DNA from: Pontiella agarivorans
GTDB lineage: Bacteria; Verrucomicrobiota; Kiritimatiellia; Kiritimatiellales; Pontiellaceae
NCBI RefSeq assembly: GCF_034531395.1
Contig: NZ_JARVCO010000012.1
Span: 1,201,435-1,265,434, forward strand
Length of the DNA stretch: 64,000 bases
Direction: 5' to 3'
Shown: positions 57,283-64,000 of the stretch, piece by piece
Layout of the letters: each line of letters starts with the position of its first letter
How positions within the stretch are numbered: position 1 is the stretch's first letter
Made by a program: the position numbers and the translations under genes
The notes under the pieces: model-generated
What the model was told of the DNA's origin: nothing
The model's input: the letters and a program-made list of their open reading frames with translations, nothing else
Database searches by the model: none

Positions 57283-58290
57283 ATGATCATGAAGAATATA
57301 AAGAAGGCAGAGCAATGTGAGTTCGGTGAATACAACAGCAAGGGGGAGTGGCGCCCGCCGTATCCGGTGAAATATGCGCCGCTTTTTGAAACGCCGCAGA
57401 AAATCGGTGTAATACTGAAGTGGCTGTTGGGATGGCCGGGTTATATCTGGCCGTGGCACCTTCTTTTTTTCGGCGTGACCGCGGCAACATGGTACTGGTT
57501 CCAGCCGTCGCTCGAGCAATGCAGAACTTTTAACGTGGACTGGATCCTCTATATGTTCATTCGGAACGAAATCCTGATCTGGATGGTCTGCGGGGCATGG
57601 CATCTGGTGCTCTATATCCTGAAGCTTCAAGGCACAAAACAAAAATATGATCCTCGGTGGCAGAACAAAGGAAATAAAAAATTTCTCTTCAAAAATCAGG
57701 TGCTTGACAATATTTTCTGGACCTGTTGCAGCGCCGTCCCGTTCTGGACGGCCTATGAAGTACTGTTTATGTGGGCCTACGCCAACGGAAAAATTCCTTT
57801 CCTGGAATGGGCCATGCATCCGGTCTGGTTTGTCGCCTGGTTTTTCCTGATTCCAGTCTGGCGCGAGTTTCATTTCTATTGGGTTCATCGCTTTCTGCAC
57901 TGGAAGCCGATGTTTAAACGGTACCACTCGCTGCATCACCTCAATGTCAATCCGGGACCCTGGGCCGGGCTGGCCATGCATCCGGTGGAATGTTTCGGCT
58001 ATTTCAGTGTCATTATGATTCACTGGATCATCCCGTCGCACCCCCTGCATATGCTGTTTAATGCTCAGCTCACAGCGCTGACGCCGGCGGGCGGACACCA
58101 CGGATTTGAAGGGCCGATTCTCAATGGCAAGGTGCCGACCGGTTCTTATTTTCATTATCTGCATCACCGTTATTATCGCTATAATTTCGGTGAGTGTCTT
58201 ATTCCATTCGATAAATGGTTCGGCACCTTCCACGACGGCTCATTCGACACCGACCCCTCCCGTCCGTGGCAGGATATAAAAAATAAATAA
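57283..58290 (+). CDS. Fatty-acid hydroxylase / sterol desaturase family membrane protein
   Basis: 335 residues from ATG 57283 after AAGGTGAG. Several hydrophobic segments (about 45-65, 85-110, 145-170, 185-205). Histidine clusters of the di-iron superfamily are intact: HRFLH (about 205), HSLHH (about 218) and HYLHHRYY (about 290). The family hydroxylates or desaturates lipids, or acts on other membrane substrates, normally with oxygen. Its link to the sugar operon upstream is unclear; a gap of about 90 bases separates it from the URO-D gene. Its role cannot be assigned. Confidence 0.82.
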   Translation: MIMKNIKKAEQCEFGEYNSKGEWRPPYPVKYAPLFETPQKIGVILKWLLGWPGYIWPWHLLFFGVTAATWYWFQPSLEQCRTFNVDWILYMFIRNEILIWMVCGAWHLVLYILKLQGTKQKYDPRWQNKGNKKFLFKNQVLDNIFWTCCSAVPFWTAYEVLFMWAYANGKIPFLEWAMHPVWFVAWFFLIPVWREFHFYWVHRFLHWKPMFKRYHSLHHLNVNPGPWAGLAMHPVECFGYFSVIMIHWIIPSHPLHMLFNAQLTALTPAGGHHGFEGPILNGKVPTGSYFHYLHHRYYRYNFGECLIPFDKWFGTFHDGSFDTDPSRPWQDIKNK

Positions 58291-58446
58291 TTCGTTATTG
58301 TCGTGATCCTGAGACCGTGTCGCTTCTTTTCTGGGTTCTCCTTACGGGTTATTTGCCACGAAAAACTCTCATTTAAAACGGTCCAGGTTTATGGGCTCAG
58401 GTCAGGTCGTATATTTTTTACCCTGTTGACAAAACTGCAGTCATAT

Positions 58447-58530
58447 GAACGTTAAGCGTGAGCTTCCGGGTACATAGACTTCAATCTAATCACCGGGCGT
58501 TTTTCCGGTACGCTCCATACACCGGTTCGC
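58447..58530 (-). repeat. attC-like site 1
   Basis: AACGTT at 58448-58453, arms GAGC-TT-CCGG and CCGG-TAC-GCTC, central CCGGGCGTT and terminal GGTTCG. The stop codon of the 58486 gene lies inside the site. Confidence 0.65.
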
Positions 58531-58854
58531 CACTTCTTTTTTGATGTATCCCTTGATTGATAAATGAATCACTAAAAAAAGGATGGGTATCGTTGAGGCC
58601 TTTAGTCCTTGAAGTGGTGTTTTGACCATTACATGTATCGAATAATTCTCTCCAGAATTAATCAAATGGTCAGATGGAGGAATTATTTTGTAGTGAGGTT
58701 CATGAATCATCTCTTCACTTTGGACAAAGTAGAAATGTCTAGAGTTTGCAAAATAGAAAATCGATGAGCATATGACCGTAAAGACCAACGCCGGGATTAG
58801 AGATTCCTTATAGAGTTTATTTAGTAATGTAGAAGTTGGTTTTTCCTTTTGCAT
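58486..58854 (-). CDS. Cassette gene: small membrane protein, unknown
   Basis: 122 residues with two predicted membrane segments (about 18-36 and 88-106) joined by a hydrophilic segment of about 50 residues. No family is recognised. Gene and attC-like site 1 form one cassette; the stop codon is within the site, which is common for cassettes. Base composition is AT-rich. Confidence 0.6.
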   Translation of the reverse strand: MQKEKPTSTLLNKLYKESLIPALVFTVICSSIFYFANSRHFYFVQSEEMIHEPHYKIIPPSDHLINSGENYSIHVMVKTPLQGLKASTIPILFLVIHLSIKGYIKKEVANRCMERTGKTPGD

Positions 58855-58897
58855 ACTCGTTGATCCTCAGATTGATCGATTATTCATTTATCCGGCG

Positions 58898-58971
58898 AGT
58901 GTTATGGATAACCCGCCGTGCGTGACCGAATCAAACGGGCGTTTTCACGGTAGGGAAAGCCACTGGTTCGC
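58898..58971 (-). repeat. attC-like site 2 (left box degenerate)
   Basis: Arms CCC-G-CCGTG and CACGG-TA-GGG pair, AACGGGCGTT is central and GGTTCG closes the site. The left end reads GAGTGTT in place of AACGTT, so recombination competence may be lost. Confidence 0.55.
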
Positions 58972-58973
58972 TG

Positions 58974-59162
58974 TTATTTTTTGTTTCTTAATTGTTCGTC
59001 AACTTGGTCGAGGTGGTTGTGTCTCCAGCGGTATTCTGAATAGGATATTTCTCCATTGTGATACATTCTTCTATTTTCTCCTTGTAGAGAATCTTCAACG
59101 ATTGCTGCGCAACCGCTTAAAATACTGGACAATGCAAAGAAGGTGTATAATTCAGTTCTCAT
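58974..59162 (-). CDS. Cassette gene: small lipoprotein, unknown
   Basis: 62 residues from ATG 59162 (MRTELYTFFALSSILSGC); a GTG three codons earlier is the alternative. The lipobox LSGC gives a mature lipoprotein of about 45 residues, charged, with a YSEYRWRHNHLDQVDEQ helix. No family is recognised. It ends a few bases after attC-like site 2. Confidence 0.6.
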   Translation of the reverse strand: MRTELYTFFALSSILSGCAAIVEDSLQGENRRMYHNGEISYSEYRWRHNHLDQVDEQLRNKK

Positions 59163-59176
59163 TTTCTTCACCAGCG

Positions 59177-59258
59177 CCCGTTAAGGTTGACCTGCCGTGC
59201 ACATAAACATCGACCTAATCAACGGGCGTTTTCTCAGTAAGGTCAAGGCTCTGGTTCG
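59177..59258 (-). repeat. attC-like site 3 (left box degenerate)
   Basis: A TTGACCT / AGGTCAA arm pair, central AACGGGCGTT and terminal GGTTCG. The left end reads CCCGTTAA rather than AACGTTAA. Confidence 0.58.
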
Positions 59259-59259
59259 G

Positions 59260-59769
59260 CTAGTTTGGTTTAAGTTGTTCTCCAACACCTTCTGCATACA
59301 CAACAATGTTTTCTTCTCTTCTACCAGCAATGAATTTGTATTCTGGACACATGGATTTAAGAAATGATTCAAACTCTGGAATATCCCACTGAACATCATC
59401 AAATACTACAGGGAAATCAGAATGTGGGTTTTCACTGTGGACGTAGACTGCATCCTGTCCTGCATCTTCGATAAAGAAACTCATGAAGATTTGATAGGGT
59501 TTGTCAAACTGAGTTAATGCATCCACATATTTTTTAAAAATGTTCAGATGAGCTTCCAATGTTAGTAACCGTATCTGTGCTCCCAAATCACCAATTCCAT
59601 CCCAATCCAGATGGACGTGATAATAATAAAACCATCCATCAGGATCTATTTCTGCCTCATAACCTTTTGCTTCTTCTAGGATTCTCTTGGCTTTGCTTTT
59701 TAATCCTCGAATCCTTGGGTAACGCTGAGACCGATGGCTTTGAAATTTAAATATTTGATCGAGATTCAT
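59260..59769 (-). CDS. Cassette gene: soluble protein of unknown function
   Basis: 169 residues from ATG 59769; a longer frame upstream would run through attC-like site 4. No signal peptide or membrane segment. The N-terminal 40 residues are basic (SHRSQRYPRIRGLKSKAKR), followed by an alternating aromatic segment (GWFYYYHVHLDWDGIG) and an acidic C-terminal half. It may be a cytosolic immunity- or response-type protein, but nothing is recognised. Confidence 0.6.
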   Translation of the reverse strand: MNLDQIFKFQSHRSQRYPRIRGLKSKAKRILEEAKGYEAEIDPDGWFYYYHVHLDWDGIGDLGAQIRLLTLEAHLNIFKKYVDALTQFDKPYQIFMSFFIEDAGQDAVYVHSENPHSDFPVVFDDVQWDIPEFESFLKSMCPEYKFIAGRREENIVVYAEGVGEQLKPN

Positions 59770-59782
59770 ATTTTGTCGTGCC

Positions 59783-59866
59783 GAACGTTCAAAGTGAGCC
59801 GCTTGGGAAAGTAACATTGACCTCATCAACATACGTGGGCCAAGTAGGCTCTACTTTCTGGTTAGA
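59783..59866 (-). repeat. attC-like site 4 (best-formed)
   Basis: GAACGTT at 59783-59789. Arms AAAGT-GAGCC-G-CTTGG and CCAAG-TA-GGCTC-T-ACTTT pair perfectly, with one extrahelical T, and GTTAG closes the site at 59861. The stop codon of the 59862 gene is part of the closing box. This is the arrangement expected of a folded attC bottom strand. Confidence 0.72.
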
Positions 59867-60323
59867 GATTTTGTTCCGTAATTAGTTTCTCTGCACTTTG
59901 TTTATCCATTTTTAGGACATTTACAATTTCGGTATTCATCCATTTTTCATGCCTTGGGTATCTTTTGTAATTTTGAATTTCAAAGTAATGGTTGATTGCA
60001 AAGTAATGATGATCATTGCCCATGATATTTAATGAAATTTCATTTTCAAAATAAGAACCAGTATTTGGCCAACTAATGGAAAAATCATGAGGCCCTCTGG
60101 GTAGGCTGAATGTGACTGTTGAATAATTTCTAAGTGTAGCTATTTTTTCATCCTTAGAATAAATTATAAGTTTTTGCGCTGTTGGTTCTGTGTTTATCCG
60201 AATGAGTGTAACTTTTCCATAATCTGGAGTGTCTGGAAGTGTTGGCAGATAGGCTTTGGTTGAACAACCAGTAAAAGTTATTCCTGCAATCAGAAGGGTG
60301 AGGGATAGAATGATTTTATTCAT
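59862..60323 (-). CDS. Cassette gene: lipoprotein with DUF2846-like domain
   Basis: 153 residues. The lipoprotein signal ends in TFTGC (Cys20). The mature part resembles DUF2846-type beta-rich lipoproteins (KVTLIRINTEPTAQKLIIY near the start, FSLPRGPHDFSISW later). Such proteins sit in the periplasm and their function is unknown. Start codon is 10 bases from the AACGTT of attC-like site 5. AT-rich. Confidence 0.68.
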   Translation of the reverse strand: MNKIILSLTLLIAGITFTGCSTKAYLPTLPDTPDYGKVTLIRINTEPTAQKLIIYSKDEKIATLRNYSTVTFSLPRGPHDFSISWPNTGSYFENEISLNIMGNDHHYFAINHYFEIQNYKRYPRHEKWMNTEIVNVLKMDKQSAEKLITEQNL

Positions 60324-60330
60324 GATTCTC

Positions 60331-60403
60331 TAACGTTACACGTGAGTTTCGGTGAACATAAACGTTGACCGGATTAATTCCGCGTCGGCCACCGTAAACT
60401 CGA
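60331..60403 (-). repeat. attC-like site 5, truncated at IS110 junction
   Basis: TAACGTT at 60331, arms GAGTTT-CGGTG (60344-60354) and CACCG-T-AAACTC (60390-60401) pair with one extra T. After AAACTC the expected outer arm and GTT are missing, and sequence belonging to the IS110 element begins. Confidence 0.6.
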
Positions 60404-60423
60404 ACCACTTGATACTCATCTAA

Positions 60424-60536
60424 GTCCTCTGAAAAGGACGGTTAATTCCTTAAACTGAAATCGAGGGTTCTCCTTCTGGCCAAGTTTCCCGACCGGTCCA
60501 GAAGAAGAGTCTCATTAACCCGTAACACTTAAGGAA
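60424..60536 (+). ncRNA. Possible remnant of IS110 bridge-RNA region
   Basis: The leader of the decayed transposase contains a GTCCT/AGGAC hairpin (60424-60439), a long-range GGTTAAT / ATTAACC pair (60440-60446, 60514-60520) and an inner CTTCTGG / CCAGAAG stem (60473-60479, 60498-60504). TTCCTTAA / TTAAGGAA offers a competing pair. The structure is less complete than in the right-hand element. Confidence 0.35.
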
Positions 60537-60542
60537 ACTGCG

Positions 60543-60990
60543 ATGAAGTATTACAAAACGACGACCGAATACAACTGCGGAATCGGTCGCACACCCGCCA
60601 GATGTACATCTGTGTGAAGGACCTGGCCGGAAACAAACTGGTTCACCGAAATATCCGCAACAACGACTTTGAGTTTTTCCTTAAACTCGTTGAACCCTAT
60701 AAACATGATTTAACGGTAACCTGCGAGAGCTGCTTTGTATGCTTCTGGCTGGCGGATGCCTGCGAGGATGCGGGGATCAAGTTCGTGTTGGCCCATGCGT
60801 ACTATGTGAAATCAATTGCAGCGAACAAGCATAAGAGCGACCGGTTCGACTCCGAGGAACTGGCCGACTGTCTTCGCTGTAATCGTATTCCTCCTGCCTA
60901 TGTCTGTCCTCGCAATCTGCGTCCGGTGCGTAAGCTGCTCCGGCGCCGCAATAAGTTTGTGAAAAACCGGACGGAGCTGACGGGCCATTC
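60543..60990 (+). pseudogene. Decayed IS110-family transposase
   Basis: ATG 60543 follows AAGGAA and encodes MKYYKTTTEYNCGIG, then the frame runs to a stop at about 60617. The family continues in another frame from about 60585 (MYICVKDLAGNKLVHRNIRN) with the acidic residue of VTCES and DRFDSEEL of the DEDD catalytic set. The first catalytic Asp is lost at the frameshift (GIG for GID). Similarity ends near RRRNKFVKNRTEL; the C-terminal half is gone. The element is inactive. Confidence 0.8.
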
Positions 60991-61045
60991 CACCAGCGAG
61001 GAGAAGTGGGCTCCGTCTTTATGGCGAACAACCGCTCGTTCTTGA

Positions 61046-61295
61046 ATAGGTAGCGCACAGGGAATAACCGCATGAAATTCCGGGACGTCATAGATCGATG
61101 TAATCATTGACAGCCGCCGCCCCGTTTGTCGGGGAGATCCGGCCGCCTGAGCCCGCACGGTTGTTTGAGGGAGCCTTGCTCCACTCGTTCATACGGAAAT
61201 AAAAACGGCACAAGTTGAGGCCAGGTTGGAATGTTCAATCGGTAGTGGTAGTTGGCAAAACACGAAGATTGGGACAGGGAACTTTTTGTCTTTAC
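61046..61295. other. Gene-free remnant after IS110 copy 1
   Basis: About 250 bases with no gene. It holds a CCCCG/CGGGG hairpin (61120-61134) and GC-rich sequence that gives way to AT-rich cassette DNA near 61230. No attC-like site is recognisable here, so the attC of the 61296 gene has probably been lost or lies in the truncated site 5. Confidence 0.45.
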
Positions 61296-61610
61296 TCAGA
61301 GGGACTTAATGGTGGTTAGATTTTTTCTGTTTATTACGAATACACCCAGTTTAGCCAGCGTTGAACTTACGATATATGTGATCGCTAAAATGACTATTAC
61401 CAAAGAAGATTTAACCCAAATATTTGCAGCGTATGAATTCAGTGCGCTGGGAACCTGAAGAATCATGCAGCTTAAGGTTATCGAGTTTATGATGAATTTA
61501 TCCGTCAAATATTTGCTAAATTTACGAATCAATAGTGCGCTGTAAAATGGAAACAAAAGAACGATCAATAGATAGGCGATTGCTATGCTGATTGCTTGAA
61601 TTGTGTTCAT
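61296..61610 (-). CDS. Cassette gene: small membrane protein, unknown
   Basis: 104 residues with three predicted membrane segments (about 5-27, 42-60 and 66-94) and a basic end. No known family. Its start is about 15 bases from the AACGTT of attC-like site 6. AT-rich. Confidence 0.58.
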   Translation of the reverse strand: MNTIQAISIAIAYLLIVLLFPFYSALLIRKFSKYLTDKFIINSITLSCMILQVPSALNSYAANIWVKSSLVIVILAITYIVSSTLAKLGVFVINRKNLTTIKSL

Positions 61611-61625
61611 TATATTTTCCTATCC

Positions 61626-61708
61626 AAACGTTACTCATGACCCGCTTGGGAATCAGACTTTGCCTTCAAAACGGGCGTTGTCAAAATAGACTCAATCCTT
61701 TTGTTATG
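61626..61708 (-). repeat. attC-like site 6
   Basis: AAACGTT and the left arm CTCATGACCCGCTTGGG; the left 36 bases (61627-61662) are the same as in site 7. Central AACGGGCGTT is present, but the right arm has diverged (about nine changes in 25 bases), which weakens the stem. Closing GTTATG overlaps the stop of the 61704 gene. Confidence 0.6.
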
Positions 61709-62144
61709 TTTTTTCTCTTTTTGTAATGACATCACATTCCGCAAGAAGGGCTGTATGTGCTTCAGTAACTTTTTTTGCCCAGCCTCCCTGCCCAGTGATA
61801 CTTTTATTAATCTTATCTGATACTAATGCCGAGCTGGCTTGGTTTAGATCTCGAATAGAATTTGCTAACTGGGGATATCTCCCAAACCTGCCAGCTGATT
61901 GACGAAGTTCATCATACAACGGAGGGAATTCTTTTTGTAAAACCTCGGGATCTGCATGACACAAAGCAATCTCTTTGGCCATGCCAGAAATTTCCTCCAA
62001 ATGATGTAAACGCTCGAGTTCTTTCTCCCACAGGAGCATTCGCTTTTCTCGCATAATCGCGAGGCGAGTATTAAGCCCTAAAGTGACAACTGATGTCAGA
62101 GATGCAATGAGCGCTGCTATTAAAATTACGTCTTCTTTATTCAT
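61704..62144 (-). CDS. Cassette gene: single-pass membrane protein with helical cytoplasmic part
   Basis: 146 residues. One membrane segment (about 6-26, ILIAALIASLTSVVTLGL) is followed by a predicted coiled-coil or helical bundle (REKRMLLWEKELERLHHLEE onward). This arrangement is frequent in small cassette-borne or phage-related proteins of unknown role. The start is about 17 bases from AACGTT of site 7. Confidence 0.6.
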   Translation of the reverse strand: MNKEDVILIAALIASLTSVVTLGLNTRLAIMREKRMLLWEKELERLHHLEEISGMAKEIALCHADPEVLQKEFPPLYDELRQSAGRFGRYPQLANSIRDLNQASSALVSDKINKSITGQGGWAKKVTEAHTALLAECDVITKREKT

Positions 62145-62160
62145 ATCTATTCCTGCAACA

Positions 62161-62245
62161 TAACGTTACTCATGACCCGCTTGGGAATCAGACTTTGACC
62201 GAATCGACGGGCGTTGTCCAAGTAGGGTCAATGAGCTGGTTCGAT
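62161..62245 (-). repeat. attC-like site 7
   Basis: TAACGTT at 62161; arms CTCA-TGACCC-G-CTTGG and CCAAG-TA-GGGTCA-A-TGAG pair over about 15 bp; central ATCGACGGGCGTT and closing GGTTCG at 62238-62243. Well formed. Confidence 0.7.
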
Positions 62246-62260
62246 TTTTTATATGCACAA

Positions 62261-63094
62261 CTAGAATTTGATATTTGACTTGATGGATTTTAGACGCTTT
62301 TCCGGAATGGGTAGTTTAGGAGTTCCTACGTCGTAGGTTTCGCAATTTTCTTTAAACCATGCCTTTAGTTTTTTGTTGTTTTCCTTGAGCTCATTGAAGG
62401 GCATGTTTTTTTTAAATCCGAAGGTCGGAACTTTGGATCGCTCTAGGTCTCTAATAGCTTGATTCAGTTGGGGCTTGTAAGCATCCAGACGCTCTCTGTC
62501 GAGCCAGTCAAATGTTGAAATAGCCCCTGCAACCAACTCAACAGGATGTTGACTGGTTAAAGGACAATATTTGATCTTGCCACTTGGGGTTAGATGTACC
62601 CAACCGATGGCGCCATTACTTCCTGTGTCAGCAGAGATTTGCATATGAAAAACATGATCCTCTATGTCACCGATGTCTACCCGTTTCATCTGGTCCCAAT
62701 TTCCGGGACGTTTGATGGCTGATAGGTAGAGACTACTAAAAGACTCGAAATCTTTATCTTCAATTGATTCCTCAAGTTGCTCGGCAAGATCCTTAACCTG
62801 ACCTTTGGTCAATGGCTCCAGTTCTTTAGTAGTACTAATATTATCTTGAGATTCTGTAGATATATCAAAGTTACGGATATATGCCCGATCATTAACGCTG
62901 AACTTGGAGAGGGGAAGCTGAGCGGTTTTTCTATCTTTGCGTTCGATGGTCACAACTTCTGACTCGGCATCAAACTGAACTAATCGAGCCTGTATAGCTC
63001 TTCCGCTTGAATCCTTGAACGTCCGATAAGTCGTGCTTGCAATTGAATTCATTAGAAGGAGAAAACTGAATGTCATTGTTAGAGTTTGTTTCAT
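62261..63094 (-). CDS. Cassette gene: exported SHD1-domain protein
   Basis: 277 residues with an N-terminal signal (about 1-20). Residues 22-75 match an SHD1-like domain (YRTFKDSSGRAIQARLVQFD at the start, then VVTIERKDRKTAQLPLSKFS), the module also found in the 8475 protein. A helical linker (90-120) leads to an unrecognised 150-residue domain. SHD1-like domains are common in PVC-group envelope proteins. Finding one in a cassette suggests capture from a relative of the host. Start is about 25 bases from AACGTT of site 8. Confidence 0.7.
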   Translation of the reverse strand: MKQTLTMTFSFLLLMNSIASTTYRTFKDSSGRAIQARLVQFDAESEVVTIERKDRKTAQLPLSKFSVNDRAYIRNFDISTESQDNISTTKELEPLTKGQVKDLAEQLEESIEDKDFESFSSLYLSAIKRPGNWDQMKRVDIGDIEDHVFHMQISADTGSNGAIGWVHLTPSGKIKYCPLTSQHPVELVAGAISTFDWLDRERLDAYKPQLNQAIRDLERSKVPTFGFKKNMPFNELKENNKKLKAWFKENCETYDVGTPKLPIPEKRLKSIKSNIKF

Positions 63095-63118
63095 ATAATT
63101 TCCTTATTATGAGTTATC

Positions 63119-63200
63119 GAACGTTAAACATGAGCCTGAGTGGATTGCGCTTCAACTTCATCGACGGGCGTTATCACGATAGGCTCCATGTTCTTATAGG
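63119..63200 (-). repeat. attC-like site 8, outer right box missing
   Basis: GAACGTT at 63119; arms AACAT-GAGCC and GGCTC-C-ATGTT pair with one extra C; central ATCGACGGGCGTT. The expected GTT beyond the right arm reads ATA, at the point where the second IS110 element appears to begin. Confidence 0.62.
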
Positions 63201-63303
63201 TATTCCAGTTCATTGTGGCAGCCGGAGCGGAGAGCCTTGCGATTCGCTCTGAGCGGAGGTTGCCCGGTTAGTGTTCTTTTTAATTGCTCTATGTTAACTT
63301 TCA

Positions 63304-63465
63304 GCCCGAAAGGGCACGCACCGGCTAGGTACGAATGTCCAATGTTCAAGCGCCATAACGCTTATAACCAGCTGTTCGCCCTGGCCGGTGCGCTTCGAAC
63401 AACAACGAATACTCAGATATCGTCATTCAGCATGACCAACTATAAGACCTTCGCCCGTTCGAAGC
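63304..63465 (+). ncRNA. Candidate IS110 bridge RNA
   Basis: Upstream of an IS110-family transposase are three consecutive folds. First is a GCCC-GAAA-GGGC hairpin (63304-63315). Second is a stem-loop with a 13-bp, one-mismatch outer stem (63317-63329/63380-63392), two facing single-stranded stretches of 18 and 16 bases, and an AAGCG/CGCTT tip (63348-63363). Third is a stem-loop with a perfect 9-bp outer stem (63392-63400/63457-63465), facing stretches of 21 and 20 bases and a GTCAT/ATGAC tip (63422-63436). This matches the target-binding and donor-binding loops of published IS110 bridge RNAs. Confidence 0.65.
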
Positions 63466-63501
63466 CAGCGTGTTCATTCAAAAACCAACAAGGAGACGCA
63501 C

Positions 63502-64000
63502 ATGAAAAACCGGACCTAAACCGAATGCCTTCGCCGCTGAGATCGGCATAGACTGGGCGGATAAGAAGCATGACTTCTGCCTCTGGGATGAGGCCTCACA
63601 AACCACGGAAAGTGGACGCATCGAACACCGACCTGAAGTGCTGCACGAATGGATCTGCAAACTCCGGGGCCGATATGAGGGCCAACGCATCGCCGTGGGC
63701 CTGGAACAGTCCAGGGGGGGCTTGATCCATTTGTTAATGCAGTATGAGTTCATCGTACTCTACACGATTAATCCGGCCACGAGTGCCCGGTATCGCAAAA
63801 CCTGGAAGACAAGCCGGGCCAAAGATGATCCTTCAGATGCCGTGCTGCTTATGGAGCTGGTGCGGGATTGCCGTCACAAACTCAAGGCGTGGTATCCGGA
63901 AGACGACCAGACCCGCCAGCTGATCCTGCTTACCGAGCACCGGCGCAAAGCCGTTAATTTGCGGGTAAAACTCACCAACGCCCTGCGGTCCGTGCTGAAA
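63502..64000 (+). pseudogene. IS110-family transposase (N-terminal part), frameshifted start, runs off window
   Basis: AAGGAG at about 63490 and ATG 63502 encode MKNRT and a stop at 63517-63519; the body continues one base later in frame as KPNAFAAEIGIDWADKKHD, so one extra base (or a +1 shift) is present at codon six. From there the frame is open to the window end. The DEDD-type RuvC-like residues are visible: Asp in IGIDWA, Glu in VGLEQSRGG, and DDPSDAVLL. It belongs to a different subgroup from the fragment at 60543. Whether the element is active depends on the frameshift and the missing C-terminus. Confidence 0.8.

Larger units (their letters stand above)
58447..63200 (-). mobile_element. 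Integron-like gene-cassette array without visible integrase (CALIN-type)
   Basis: Seven short minus-strand genes alternate with eight palindromic attC-like sites. Each site starts on the plus strand with AACGTT or a variant and most end in a GTT box just after the stop of the gene to its right. The genes start 15-50 bases after the preceding AACGTT. The block is visibly AT-rich compared with the flanking galactan locus. The genes read toward lower coordinates, so an integrase and promoter, if linked, should lie beyond the right edge. An IS110 remnant interrupts the array. Confidence 0.72.

Noticed and set aside
58424..58448. TTGACA with a TATGAA-like box, possible promoter
   Set aside because: Spacing is only about 12 bases and no plus-strand gene follows.
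61252..61458. 68-codon plus-strand frame
   Set aside because: Antisense to the 61296 cassette gene, without a ribosome site or attC-compatible position.
58447..63200. Repeated palindromes considered as a CRISPR array
   Set aside because: Repeats are 200-1100 bases apart, imperfect, and separated by genes; spacing and structure fit attC sites instead.
63213..63551. 112-codon plus-strand frame across the IS110 leader
   Set aside because: It runs through the structured RNA region and into the transposase start in the wrong frame.

Overview
The window is a polysaccharide-utilisation region from a marine bacterium of the PVC group, most likely a Kiritimatiellota (Pontiella-like) genome. This is inferred from the density of S1-type sulfatases and glycoside hydrolases without SusC/SusD, the SHD1-domain proteins, the large secreted proteins with a calcium-loop C-terminus, and the XylR-like sugar regulators. 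No rRNA, tRNA or CRISPR array was seen.

Positions 1-38602 look like one red-algal galactan (agar/porphyran) locus. The left operons (1-18227, plus strand) hold the end of a UxaA-type altronate dehydratase, two closely related secreted GH2 enzymes flanking a sulfatase, a membrane-anchored SHD1 protein, three more sulfatases, a nucleoside-hydrolase-like protein and a GH16 lipoprotein. A XylR-type regulator (18246-19361, minus) is divergent from an operon of signal-less enzymes (GH43-like, two GH2, GH29, GH117) built around a GPH-family sugar symporter. These are followed by secreted GH86 x2, a GH117 lipoprotein, a fifth sulfatase and a secreted GH29. GH16/GH86 endo-enzymes plus sulfatases would act outside the cytoplasm, the symporter would import oligosaccharides, and cytoplasmic GH117/GH2/GH29 would release anhydro-galactose, galactose and L-galactose-type sugars. 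L-galactose can feed altronate and hence UxaA.

Positions 38860-53113 form a second set: two giant secreted proteins on the minus strand that share an N-terminal module (the larger resembles lambda-carrageenase architecture), mannonate dehydratase UxuA, a second 371-residue XylR-type regulator, and a GH27 plus GH2 pair. Positions 53151-58290 hold an AraC regulator divergent from a sugar-porter MFS, a RhaM-type mutarotase, a uroporphyrinogen-decarboxylase-family protein and a sterol-desaturase/fatty-acid-hydroxylase family membrane protein.

From about 58447 to 63200 the sequence becomes AT-rich and changes character. Seven small minus-strand genes are separated by eight imperfect palindromes that have the features of integron attC sites (AAC/GTT ends, paired arms with an unpaired base, a shared central GGGCGTT box). 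No integrase is in view. The array is interrupted by a decayed IS110-family element (about 60403-61045) and bordered on the right by a second IS110 element (from about 63200 to the window end). The leader of the second element folds into a GAAA-capped hairpin and two large internal-loop stem-loops, matching the architecture of an IS110 bridge RNA.
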